Source: Russula earlei (lineage: Eukaryota > Basidiomycota > Agaricomycetes > Russulales > Russulaceae). From it: DNA of 64,000 bases. Of this stretch, positions 47,869-58,486 are shown one piece after another; the stretch's first letter is position 1; every line of letters starts with the position of its first letter. Position numbers and translations under genes: made by a program. Location: assembly GCA_025769875.1 (NCBI GenBank), contig JAGFNK010000011.1, forward strand, positions 248,001-312,000. Reading direction: 5' to 3'. The notes beneath the pieces are model-generated. The model worked only from the letters and a program-made list of their open reading frames with translations. It had not been told where the DNA came from and searched no databases.

Positions 47869-48666
47869 TGGTGGATTTTGCTCCACCAAAGGCGAAGACA
47901 CGTGAAGCGCCTTCGTGGTGCGACGCGCTACGCCTCAGGACCCAAAAGTGCCCAGAATAAAATTTTTGGAACCCTCCCCCTTCATGGGGGAAAGTTGCTC
48001 CAAATGACTCCTTGCCTTGATCTCACATCTGTCTCATTCGTTTCCGATCACATGTGCTAAAATCTAAAAAGCCAAAAAAAGGGAGGTTTCACCTAAATGT
48101 CTCAGATACAGGCCCAAGCAAAAATGTCTTAAGGACACTGTGGAGCTCACTGAGAATGCAAGCTTGTCGCTGTGGCTTAAGGCCACAAAGGCAACATTGG
48201 CTTACTTGACAAAAGAAATTTTTACACTACATAGCAAAATTTTACAACTAGTACTTAAAAGTATCGTAGGTGCAAAGGTGTACTTAAAAGGCTTGAAAAA
48301 GCGAGCCAACAAAAACGAGCAAGAGATATCTGTATTCCTGAATTCCCCTCGTGTGCCACTAGTCCCGCTTCCAGCTTCTGCATACTGATTGTCGCGCCCT
48401 TGGATCTTCACCTCAGCTTCAAAATCTTTACTAGATTATCGAGAAATACATCTGCATGGTGAAGTCAGGGGAAGAGCCATTACCTTACTGCCGCTGCAGG
48501 CCATGAAAGCAAGTGAAGACAGAAGAATTCGAAGGACCTGTCTAGTTCTTGTTGCTTCTGTCCCAAAAACAGCTGAATACTTCGAAATTATATAAGTTCC
48601 TATATATCCGTCTGCTATCACCTCACCACACCAAAGTACAAAACTAGTCATCGACAGTCTTTGACA

Positions 48667-51071
48667 TTTCACAGCAGGTTGAATTACCATAAAAGGCAAT
48701 TGTGTTGGCAAGAGAGTTGGGACTTCAATCATGTGTTAACAGATGTAATTTAGTTATATAAGTGTGTTAATAATAAGATAACTCCTTACCATTTTCCCCC
48801 TACCAAAAAAAAAAAGAAATGCAATCTCGTTTCCAATTGATTGGCGCACCATCCGCATCATCCACCCATTCCGGCCCGAGCGCCCCTTTTGTGACACAAT
48901 GTTTCCAGATCACTGCCAATTCTGGAAAGAGGGGAGGACTCAATTATGACTGGGAGCATGGTGGATACCCCATGGAATGGCCGACAGCAGCCAATTTCGA
49001 TGTGTGGCGCCGGCAAGAAGAATTGGCTCACTCAATTGAATTGATTCCATCCAGCACCAAGCATGGGCAGGGATGGACAAAGAAGGTTTTCGTCTGCTCC
49101 CGCCAACTATCTGGGGGAGCTTCGAGTTATGTAAAGAAGCACCCTGATTGCACACGGAGATCTGAGATCAAGAAGACAGGTTGCCGTTGCCGAATAGTCA
49201 TCAAGTCTTACATGGACATGCCTACCATTCTTGGACAATATGCAAGCAAGCATTCCTATGAAATTGGAATTGCTAATCTTGCTTACACATGAATGTCACA
49301 TGTAGCATGTGATAAAATTAAATTCATGCTGTCAAAGGTTGATCCATGGGAAATAGTAAGTGCCTGTATTGAATTTATTTTATTTTTATTCGCTAACTTA
49401 ATAATGGAAAGGTATGCAATATTCAGGATTCATCGCCCAATGGCAGCCGAGACCAATTCATCTCACTCCGGGATGTAAGCCACATGGCCCGGGAAATGGA
49501 AGATGAGATTATCAGGCTGCATCCAGAGGATGCTATCTCCACCAGGCTCTGGTTGGACAGGTTTACAGATGAAAAAACAAATGTTTTTTACAAAGACAGG
49601 CTGCACAGTGCCCCATCTCAATCAAATCTGCAGGAGGATGCATATGTATTATGCATCCAGACCCCTTTCCAAATGGAGGCATTCCGCCGCCTCGGGAACG
49701 GCTTCATTGGTATCGATGCAACTCATAATATTACTCAATATCTGGACTTCTTATTATTTACCATGATCACGCACAATCACTGGGGACATGGTGCGTAATA
49801 TTTACTAAATGTCAATTTAGCACACTTACCTTTTCTGGATAGGTGTGCCTGTTGCCTGGATGCTGGCATCCAATGGAACAAAGGACACAATATCCTTTTT
49901 TGTCCATTGGGTCAGGGATGCCAGTCCGGCTATCTGGCCGTCTATTATTATGACAGATTGTGATGCCACGCAGATTGCCGCCCTCAAGATTGCCTATCTG
50001 GGAAGTCGGATGTGGCTTTGCAAGTGGCACATGTTGGGCACGATGTGATCACACTTCAATGCTAACAATTTTCCTGATCTGTGGGATAAGATCAAGAGAT
50101 GGGTACATACAGATGATCAGGCCGACTTTCTACAAATCTGGGAGGAGATCTCCACTGATCCTCAGGTTCCAGAAACTTTTGTGAACTATCTTGGGTCTCA
50201 ATGGATGCCTGTGGTGCATATGTGGTCCATGGTTTACTGGAAAAAATTGACATATCTTTGAGGAAGGGGACACCAACATGTTGATCAAAGTGTATGTGAT
50301 CCTCCCGATCTAAAGATAAGATGACTCAATCTTTTTAGATATCATCATGTCCTCAAATCACATTGGCTCGACGGCAAGCACAATCGGCGGATCGATCGAA
50401 TATTATTTGTTCTAGTGTGTCACATGGTGCCATATTACCAAAACAGGCATGAATGGCAGAACGTCAGGCTCAATGGTCAGGACCTGGCAGCTGACAGGCG
50501 TCATATAATTTTCACCTGTGCTGAGAGCATCTCACAAGATTCGATCTTGCAATTCGATGAGATCTGCTTTCATGTCGCTTCACAGTCCCATTCCAGCGTG
50601 TTTTACTCAATCGATCTGATGAAGTCAACTTGTGATTGCACAGATTATCCCCAGATTAGATTCTGCAAACACATTGCAGCAATCTACATCCACTTTCCCT
50701 ACCTCTGTCCTGAGGGGAGCACACAAAAGGAAAGTGCAAATAAATCACCTGACCCCCCATCCCCATCATCTTCTTCATCCACACCAAGGGAGAGCCTAGT
50801 ATCTCTCTCACAGGAGATCATATCATTATTGCGCGATCTCACATCTAGGCTTGAAAATGCTAATCAAACAGCGGAGATCGTTGAGGCCACACGGGCTGCC
50901 AAATACGGTTTGGAAGCTGCAATCAATTTAATTTATTTGTCTAATAGCTAATAAATAAGTCATTAAATATGTAATTGAGAAAATGATTTGGTGACATTTA
51001 AATGCATAATTGATGTACCGATTCTCTTGCCAACAAAATCGCCTTTTATGGTAACTCAACCCACCGTGAAA
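48667..51071 (+). mobile_element. Decayed MULE (Mutator-like) transposon with ~70-bp TIRs
   Basis: The terminal inverted repeats contain TTACCATAAAAGGC and GTTGGCAAGAGA (left about 48667-48740, right about 51000-51071). The outer limits are soft because no 8-11-bp duplication was identified. Inside is one transposase gene with two introns. The internal stops seen are TGA. Confidence 0.8.
48819..50949 (+). pseudogene. MULE transposase with SWIM zinc finger
   Basis: Likely start is the ATG at 48819. The N-terminal part has a C/H-rich DNA-binding-like region (VKKHPDCTRRSEIKKTGCRC). A DDE core of MULE type follows: GFIGIDATHN, IIMTDCD and the CKWHML motif, and then a SWIM finger CDCTDYPQIRFCKHI (about 50635). 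Two probable introns (after 49356 and 49792). Stops at 49291, 50046, 50259 and 50321 regions are all TGA, mostly at likely Arg codons. The tail is Ser-rich with a helical segment. Confidence 0.85.
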
Positions 51072-51168
51072 AGAACGCAACTGCCTCCGGCCGGACCCCC
51101 CCCTACCCAAGGTTCGGGATTCCGGTTCTGCCACCCCCTTGACTGAAGCAGCTGCATGTCCAACACTC

Positions 51169-51470
51169 CTGTCAGGCATACATCTTGTTTCCATAGAGGA
51201 GCAAACTCATTGACATCCTTCTTCTCCAGGGGAGGCAATGGAGTGCTGATCTAGACGAGATGTGAATAAAACCCCATTTGATGCACTCTGGTGCAGGACA
51301 AATGCACCAGGAAGAAATTATCCACAGCCTTATAGTTAATTTCCCTGCCCATCGAACCTCCGCTTCAGTCGTGCTGTCCCGCTACTCATTGATCATTATA
51401 TGGTGATGTGGTGGGAGGATGGACGGTTCAAAACAAAACGCTGCCACCCATGACGGAGCACGTGACTAGG
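51169..51470 (-). pseudogene. Inverted GPATCH1 5' fragment
   Basis: On the minus strand it repeats the GPATCH1 start ([11 protein letters not shown]) and exon 2 (PPLEKKDVNEFAPLWKQ). Small indels in exon 1 break the frame, and it stops at the palindrome edge. No function of its own; a transcript through it would be complementary to GPATCH1 mRNA. Confidence 0.85.
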
Positions 51471-51804
51471 AATGTCACGTCGACATTCCTAGTCACGTGC
51501 CCCGTCATCGTGGCAGCATTTATTCATGTGTTTTGAACCGTCCATCCTCCCACCACATCACCGTATAACGATCAATGAGTAGCGGGACAGCACGACTGAA
51601 GCGAAGGTTGGATGAGCAGGGAATTAACTATACAAATAAGAAGGCTGTGGAAAATTTCTGCCTGGTGCGTTTGTCCTGCACCAGAGTGCATCAAATGGGG
51701 ATTTTACTCGCATCTCGTCTAGATCGGCACTCCATTGCCTCCCCTGGAGAAGAAGGATGCCAATGAGTTTGTTCCTCTATGGAAACAAGATGTATGCCCG
51801 ACAG
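51169..51804. repeat. ~635-bp near-perfect palindrome duplicating the GPATCH1 5' end
   Basis: Left arm 51169-51481 is the reverse complement of right arm about 51484-51804, with almost no spacer (centre AATGTCACGTCGACATT). The right arm contains the upstream region, exon 1, intron 1, exon 2 and the first 13 bp of intron 2 of GPATCH1. The left arm is a slightly decayed inverted copy. Homology ends abruptly at GTATGCC(C/T)GACAG. Confidence 0.9.
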
Positions 51805-54800
51805 ATTTTGCCTTTAGCTACCCTCTGCCCAAAATGTGAACGTGGTACTATAGGTTCGAGACGAGAAGGGTCGTAGACGGTTACACGGTGCCTTCACCGG
51901 TGGTTTCTCTGCGGGCTACTTCAACACCGTTGGTTCCAAGGAAGGTGCGTTCTCGTTGCGACTCGATATTATCTCGCGCTAACTTTCCATAGGATGGACT
52001 CCGTCAACGTTCGTCTCGTCCAGGTCGGACCGAGCCAAGCAGAGGGCTTCCCGTCCGGAAGACTACATGGACGACGAGGATCTTGCCGAACTCCGAGAGA
52101 GCCAGTTAATGGCCGGCGTAAAGGGGCAGCAGCAGCGCGACGCATTTGGGGCTGCCCACCCTGACGTCCCTCAGGGCGATACGGAACAAGAGTGAGCCCC
52201 ACCAACTCGTCCCCTTCTTCTCCCCCTCGCTGACATGTCGCCCGCTACGATGCCTGAACTCCCAAGTTCGATGGCCGCTAGCATACAACGCGCGCTGATG
52301 CCCCCGCCGGAGGACTCGCCCGGCGTCCGTCTGCTCAAAAAGATGGGCTGGCGTCCTGGGCAGGGCGTCGGTCCGCGCGTCTCTTGGCGCACGCGAAAAA
52401 TCCAGGACCTGCTCGCCGCGGGCAAGTCGATCAACGGCGTCGACATCGACGCGCTCGACGACGACGAGGAAGCGAAGCGCCACTTGTACCCGCCCCGCGA
52501 CACGGTCGTACCCCGGGTTCCGACAAAGTCGGACGCGCACGGGCTCGGCTTTGTGGCCGCTGCGGGGCTCATGGAGAGCCTCGGTCAAAGGCCTCCTCAG
52601 CCCAAGGGTCCAAAGCTTGCCGGTAAGTGATCGACGCCTTGTCGGAATGCCTCTACGAACTTCATTGAGCACTCTTTTCGGACGAAAGCTGGTTTCGGAC
52701 TTGGTGCATTGAACGAGGCCGAAGACGATGACATTGACGTATATGATTCGACAAGCCGTGGAGACCGGACTTATATGCCCTACGATGCCATCCGAGACGC
52801 CGATGACAGCTCGGGGGTGAATCGAAGCAAGTCGATCCAAAAGGTGGTGTGAGTTTGTGTCCACCAGCGTCCCGTGCTGATGATTAGTAGACCACTACAG
52901 CACAGCAACGGTTCCCGAACGGAGTGGTCGTGCTCTCTGGCTTTGCTCTCTCCCCAGACCCCATACAGAAGGAACAATGGTGACTGTTTCTTAACCATTT
53001 GTGGTTATTCGTCTCATCGGGAATGACGTAGGTTTCCGATCCCGGAGGTTCCACAAGGATGGAAGCCTGACCCTTGGCGAGTATGGCAGAAGGAGCCAGG
53101 TGTGGATGATGCTGTCGCATCTGCGTCTACAAGGACGAGTGTATTGGGAAAGAGAAAACTGACAGCCGATCAGGTAATGTCTCATCCGTCATCCTGACCT
53201 GTTACTGAAATGATCCGCGATAGCGCGGTGCAATCCTCGGTGAAACTCCTCTTCCTTCAACGCGATCTGTGTTCGACTACTTATCCAAGGAGGACCGTGA
53301 ACGCATCGAACACGCCGCCGCTAGTCTCCATCCAGCCGCCCCTGATTCCATGCCTGGTCCCGTGGAGCCGCCTCCAGCGCCTTCTAACATCCCTTACACT
53401 GCGCCCCACATAGCGTCTGCCGCTCTCAAGGGCTTCATGCCATTTACCGGTGACCCTGCCAAGCAAGCGCGCTATGTGGCTTATCTTAGTTCGCAGTCCA
53501 CGCCAGACGCTCTCGAGCTCTTACCCCCGAAGCTTCCCGGCGAAACGTCCGAGGAATATCACAAAGAACTGTCTGATTACTCAAAAAGTGCTGCAATCTT
53601 CAAGCCTGTCTCAGGGGCAATGGCGAGCCGCTTCATGACCGCTGCTGTCATAGAGGTAGGTCCCAATGCGAACGGAGGTCTTCATCAACCCACGCACGAA
53701 CCGGAGCCGGCAGTAGCACCAGCCCAAGGGGGGAAAGAGAGGGAGAAGGAACCACCACGGCGAGAGGAAGAAGAGCAAAGTTCCAAGGCCCATGCAGCAC
53801 GCACAGGCATGTTCGGCGCTCTTACGCGCGATGTCGTGCCGTGGCAGCCGTCCCGCTTGTTGTGCAAGCGCTTCGGCGTGAAGGACCCGAACCCGGACAT
53901 TACGACGGATACGCCATTGCGCGGGGTGGCGAGCACGGGGGGAAACGCGTGGAAGGCAGAGGAGGCGCCCGCCGAAGTGGATATGCATACCGCCACAGGG
54001 ACCGCCGACGCGGGGCCGTCCTCCGCGTCCACGAGCCACCGAACGACGCGTGACTTGGAGAACATCGGTCTCGGAGAGGACGACTCGCAAGGGCGCGATA
54101 CGCTCACTTATGTGCGCCCGAGCATGGACATCTTCAAAGCCATCTTCGCGAGCGACGACGAGGACAGCGATGAGGACGCAGAAGATGACGGCGGTCGGGG
54201 CGAAGATGCCCTAGAGGCGGCAGGCCCGTCGACCTCGCCAAAGCGGCCCGAGGAAGGACCGACGACGAATGCGGATGCCGGGGCCATTCCCGCTCACCTC
54301 CGATCTCACGACGCAGCCGGGGATGTCCCCACGTACGAGCCGCGATCTGGCGAGCGGCCGTCGCCGGGCGCGCAAGGCGCAATAGACCTCGCCACGTTCA
54401 AGCCGGTTTTCGTCCCTCGCGGCAAGCGGGAGACGCACAAGTCGCGCGACAAGAATGAGGGCGGCGGTCGTGGGAAGGACAGGGATAGAGACAAAAAGAG
54501 GGCCGCCAAGGCGGTGGTGTCCTTTGAAGACGAGGACGCGGGGTTGGTCATCGCGCCGCAAGCCGACACAGAAGCGGAAAAGTCGCGAAGAAAGAAAAAG
54601 CGTCGCAAGGAGGAGAGGGGAAAAAACGCGGAGGGGGGCGAGGGCAAAGAGGCAGGGGACGCGGAGACGTGGGTCGAGAAGCCGCCGCCACAGGTGGTCG
54701 CCAGTTTCGCCGCCGGCGCACCAAACCCACACAACGAGGGGAAACTGCGGATTGGCGCCCCTGCCCCGGGTCCGCTCCCTACTTTGTCGACGAGAGATGT

Positions 54801-54849
54801 AACTGAAGGGCCAGCACGGGGTAGAAAGAGGGCCATTGATTTCTTATGA
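51575..54849 (+). CDS. GPATCH1: GPATCH1-like G-patch protein
   Basis: Nine exons: 51575-51664, 51723-51791, 51854-51944, 51993-52191, 52267-52622, 52689-52843, 52906-52979, 53032-53173 and 53224-54849. They give 933 residues with no stop. The N-terminal family domain is clear: [32 protein letters not shown] and [19 protein letters not shown]. The G-patch follows ([18 protein letters not shown]), then [18 protein letters not shown] and [17 protein letters not shown]. The C-terminus is Lys/Glu-rich and disordered. Known role of relatives (GPATCH1, plant TOUGH): spliceosome-associated cofactor. Its start codon and first two exons lie inside a long palindrome, so its 5' UTR/promoter is shared with an inverted copy. 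Confidence 0.94.
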
Positions 54850-55244
54850 TATTTGTTGCGTTAAGTTGGAATTCCAATATTTACACATCACCTGACCGGC
54901 GTATCACCTCCTCATCATCACTTGGCATGCCCTGATCGCGCACAGGTGCAACTGTTGCACATGCATCGCGTCGTGGCGGCACCGGCACCGGCATCGCAGC
55001 CCACAACATCATTGCGCGGACGGACGGCCGCCTTCCGATTCACTTGGGCCCCTCGGCATGACATGACGCTGCTTCGCGACGACCTGGCGCATTGCCTCAG
55101 TCAAAGTCTTCTATAAATCTTTCATGGCCACCCACCCACCCGGCCAGCCAACACGCGTTTTTTGAGTCCCCCCCCCCTCCCCCTTTCTCATGCCACACCA
55201 CCACATCCACTGGCACGACGACTACGCCAAGCACTGCAAGCGGG

Positions 55245-56025
55245 ATGTTCTACGGCCCCTCCCGCCTCGTCTGGTTCGCCCTCGGCTCCCTCGCCACCTG
55301 GGCCTGGATGCGCCACCGCCGCGAGTGCCACGATCGCCCGGGACGCTGCCCTCCGCGCCTCGAGCATCATGATCGCGGCAGCCACGCACGGTGGCAGCGT
55401 GCCCCCGACGACACCGCGTCGTCCGAGCCAGTCTCCGCCGCCGCCGCCGCCGCCGACAGACTATGCCGAGTGGCGGCAGCAGCAGCGACAGGCGACACCC
55501 TTTACTCGAGGATGGGGTCCGACGCGCCAAAGCGGCGCGCGCTTCGACGCCCGCGTAGCGCCGCCGCCGTCGCCCCGTCGCCCAACGGTGAAAGTGCGAG
55601 TGCAGGCGCAGGCGCAGATGGGCAGCCAGAGCCGCCGGCGGACGGGCCTGCGCCGTTCTGCGTAGACGTGGACCCCGAGCGCCTGCGGCAGATGGGCCGA
55701 AACGCCGAAGAGACGGTGAGTCGGACGGTTTTTTTTCTGGACGGTGATGGAGAGAAAAAGAAAATGACACGCTGTGTGGGAAAAACAGATCAGCGGGATG
55801 TCGGAAGCCACCATCGATAGCGTGATGGGCGCTCTGCAACGTCTGAAGGATGTGCGTTCCTGTCGTGAATTTTGAGAGCGTGCACTGACTATACCCTATG
55901 ATATCCAGCGGCTGGCTGAACGCCGCGGTCAGCAGCAGGCGCAAGACGTTGATCCCCAGCTAACCACCAGCCCAGCCCCGGTTACTCCACAGGAAGAGCC
56001 ACCTCGTTCCCGCCATTGGGTCTAA
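55245..56025 (+). CDS. Small conserved basidiomycete protein with N-terminal membrane segment, function unknown
   Basis: Exons 55245-55715, 55789-55851 and 55909-56025 give 216 residues. It starts MFYGPSRLVWFALGSLATWA, a single hydrophobic helix. A low-complexity middle follows, whose true frame is uncertain because two frames are open. The end, MSEATIDSVMGALQRL then RLAERRGQQQAQ, is a likely amphipathic helix. I recall similar short Agaricomycete proteins (same start and a SEATLDS-like motif) without a known function. An exonic reading of the middle in the other frame would need an extra intron. Confidence 0.65.
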
Positions 56026-56122
56026 ATCTAACTGCTTCAAGTTTCCGTTGCAATTTAACGACCTTCTCCCGCCCCTACTGTACGATATATTCATAATCAC
56101 TTGTCGTATATAGCGTATCCTG

Positions 56123-58006
56123 TCACGAGATCCTCCGCTCTCGAAACTTAAAATGTCGTGCCTCGCTGACACCTAGCTCCGAAGCCCTACCCTGCCTGAC
56201 ATAGGAGGGCATGCGGATATCGATTTTCCCTTGTTCCTCGGCTTCAAATATCATGAGGAGGTGCGAGAGAGAGCATCGCAAGGTACTTACGGGTGGAATG
56301 CCAGAAGTAGAAGACTAGTCCCTGAAGAACCACAGTAGATGAAGGGAAGTAGAGCCAGTGTGGTTGAAAGTGCTCAACAAGATCTTGTCAGAAAAGCATA
56401 TCAGCGCAGGAGCGAACGTGCGAAGAGGAACAGTCCTGTGACGTGAGTAGATCAGGCATCGGTCAAAATAGGATTCGAAACGGTTCGCGTACCGAAAAGA
56501 AGACCATAGAAGTCGCTGGAAAGTAGGCTCAAATTGAAATACGCGGACGAGGCGAGGCGATAAAGCAAAGGCGCAACGGTATACAGGATGTACATCGCTG
56601 TGGGGCTAGTTTAACGGTGTTGCAATCCGCGTAGCCACGATACCCGCACCTGCCGTGTAAGCGAACAAAAGAGCAACTGGTGAAAAAACGAGGCGTGAGC
56701 AGCGCGGGACTCGAGTACGACGGAAGAGCGACGGGACTGTTGCGATGACTCCACGTAGCCGTCTTCATTTTGTTGTGTTCGATAATCGAGGCTTGGACGC
56801 CGTTGATGATGGTCCCCCACATGCCAAGCTGGCCGACGACCTCGTAGAGCGGCGAACGACGCACGAAAAATTCCTCGGTTGCGTTCGCTGGGAGAGATTG
56901 CCGGTCAGCTTGCCAGCTTCGCCGGTGACAGTGTTTGCGTGGGTCAAGACGCACTGAAACCGCATAGCGTCGCGCCAAGAATCATGAAGGCGTCGCCCTT
57001 TCCCTTGCTCACCGCCACCCAGTCTTTGTTCGGGAGATGATCAGAGACCACGAGGAGGCCCAAGCCGGTAACGCATATAAAAACGCCCTGCATGAGCCAT
57101 GTCCGTGAGCACGACGATCGACAGTTGGTAACGAGACACATACGAGGATTTGCGTCCAGTGGTAGTGCACGCATAACAAACGTACAAGAAGAACATGCAC
57201 ACCGGGATCGCCCATCTAGAAGAGGTCGTTGGTCGACTATCTACGGAGGACTATTGAAGAGTCGAGACTCACGCATCAAGAAGCATGCAGGAGAGGAGAG
57301 TCGTATATTGATAAGCCTGCGGTGTTCTGGATATCAGCAAACACCGACGGAAACATGACTCTGGCACGCAAGCTGACTTTAACGACCAAAAAGTTACCCT
57401 CGACGTCGCATGCGGCCAAAATTATGTCTGCGTGGAATGTCAGACATTCTCCCCGAGGCATACAGGAGTCCTTTTAACAATCGTACACTTCCAGCTATCT
57501 TTGTAAAGCATCTTGAACCAGCCATTAAACCCATCTATCAGATGAGTGTGAGCAACCTCCCTTAACAAAGGACACCAGACATACAGCGATAGATCGTGTA
57601 AGGCGAAAAGGTCACGAAGAGGGACAAGTATCTGATCAAAACCATGTCAAAAGGGGTTCAAGGACTAGAAAGGAAAAAAAAAAAAAGCTTACAGAAAGAA
57701 GGTCTGGGTAATAGGCAGTTGCCAATTCCTCAAATTCAATTCCTCGTTGGTGACGTTCGTGCATGTAATGCAGAGCGAGACGACTTGGCCAGCCAGCAGA
57801 GACAGTACGAAGCGCCTCGTCCAAAGACTCAAAAAGCGGCGCCACGAGCTACGGAAGAAAGCATCGACAGAGGAATAGTCGATCGGCGGACGGACAACGG
57901 ATCGATCAAGCTGATCACTGGGGAGGGGTGGGATGGACGACGACTCCTCGCTTTTGGACTTGACGTCCTCGACGGCGTAAGCAGGCACGGTCTCGACAAG
58001 GGACAT
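56123..58006 (-). CDS. SLC35F1/F2-type drug/metabolite-superfamily transporter (possible frameshift)
   Basis: Modelled minus-strand exons: 58006-57693, 57631-57585, 57534-57487, 57427-57378, 57316-57273, 57215-57144, 57087-56955, 56887-56738, 56676-56650, 56597-56493, 56435-56418, 56383-56291 and 56241-56123. Family signatures include CDVEGNFLVVKAYQYT, WAIPVCMFF, YHWTQIL, KGKGDAFMILGATL and NATEEFFVRRSPLYEVVGQL, typical of the ten-helix SLC35F1/F2/F6 group. The exons sum to 1220 nt, one short of a multiple of three; the mismatch lies in exon 6 near 57160-57180 (plus strand GTGGTAGTGCACGC). An 18-nt exon and a 34-nt intron near 56400 are also suspect. Substrate unknown. Confidence 0.8.
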
Positions 58007-58486
58007 GTCAGTGGTCGGTTCTGGCTAGGTGAGGGGACGCAGAGAAGGAGAAAGAGGGGGACTTGGTCGAGGACCGAATTGAAGGGGAAATAATCCATCT
58101 TTCTCACCGGACTTCCTGCCATAAAAACGAAGAAAACAAAAAAGCGAGAACGAAGTGTGGGACAATCCATCAGGTACCGAGCGGCGGCATTAACATCGTT
58201 GTCCATCCAGACCGCAGTTTTCAAACATTTCTTGCCTCAATGTGAGTCGTTGGAAGGGGTTTTTGCCGCACTCCAAGCTGTCGCCGTGTCGTCGTCCTTT
58301 GCTGGATTATTCACGCGGCCGCTGGCTGTGGTGTCAGACTTTGACTTGATTTGATATTTGGTTTGGCCAGGTTCCAAACCCGTGATCATGCCGACGGCGC
58401 CACGGGCTCCCTTGGATTTAATATGTGTGTATCGTACATTTGCGGCTTGGCGTAGACCGCTTCTAGTCGGCATCCCCGTCCACCTT
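58007..58486. other. Spacer upstream of the SLC35F gene, up to chimera B
   Basis: 480 bp. It must include the SLC35F promoter. A minus-strand open frame (58237-58473) exists, but it shows no family motif and ends where chimera B begins. It could be a truncated gene; not supported further. Confidence 0.4.

Larger units (their letters stand above)
42040..48433 (+). mobile_element. Decayed Ty1/copia LTR retrotransposon with GATTA duplication
   Basis: 5' LTR 42040-43431 (558 bp once a nested insert is removed) and 3' LTR 47869-48433 (565 bp). Both begin TGGTGG and end TTTACTA, and GATTA flanks the element. GGTTATGGGCCC at 43432-43443, right after the 5' LTR, resembles a half-tRNA-iMet primer site as in copia. 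A purine tract (AGAGGGGAG) precedes the 3' LTR. Coding order is gag, protease, integrase, RT, RNase H, as in Pseudoviridae. It is inactive: about fifteen in-frame stops, a frame change near 46940, and altered RT active-site residues. Confidence 0.93.
41811..48580. repeat. Dispersed repeat R, copy 2 (split by the copia element)
   Basis: 41811-42039 and 48434-48580 match the two halves of copy 1. The copia element sits between GATTA duplications at 42035-42039 and 48434-48438. Confidence 0.75.

Noticed and set aside
48667..51071. A 9-bp target duplication for the MULE
   Set aside because: Sequences outside the TIRs do not match (TCTTTGACA versus AGAACGCAA), so the exact ends remain undefined.
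58237..58473. Possible small minus-strand gene next to chimera B
   Set aside because: No motif, no clear start context, and it ends at a repeat border. Kept only as a remark on the spacer.
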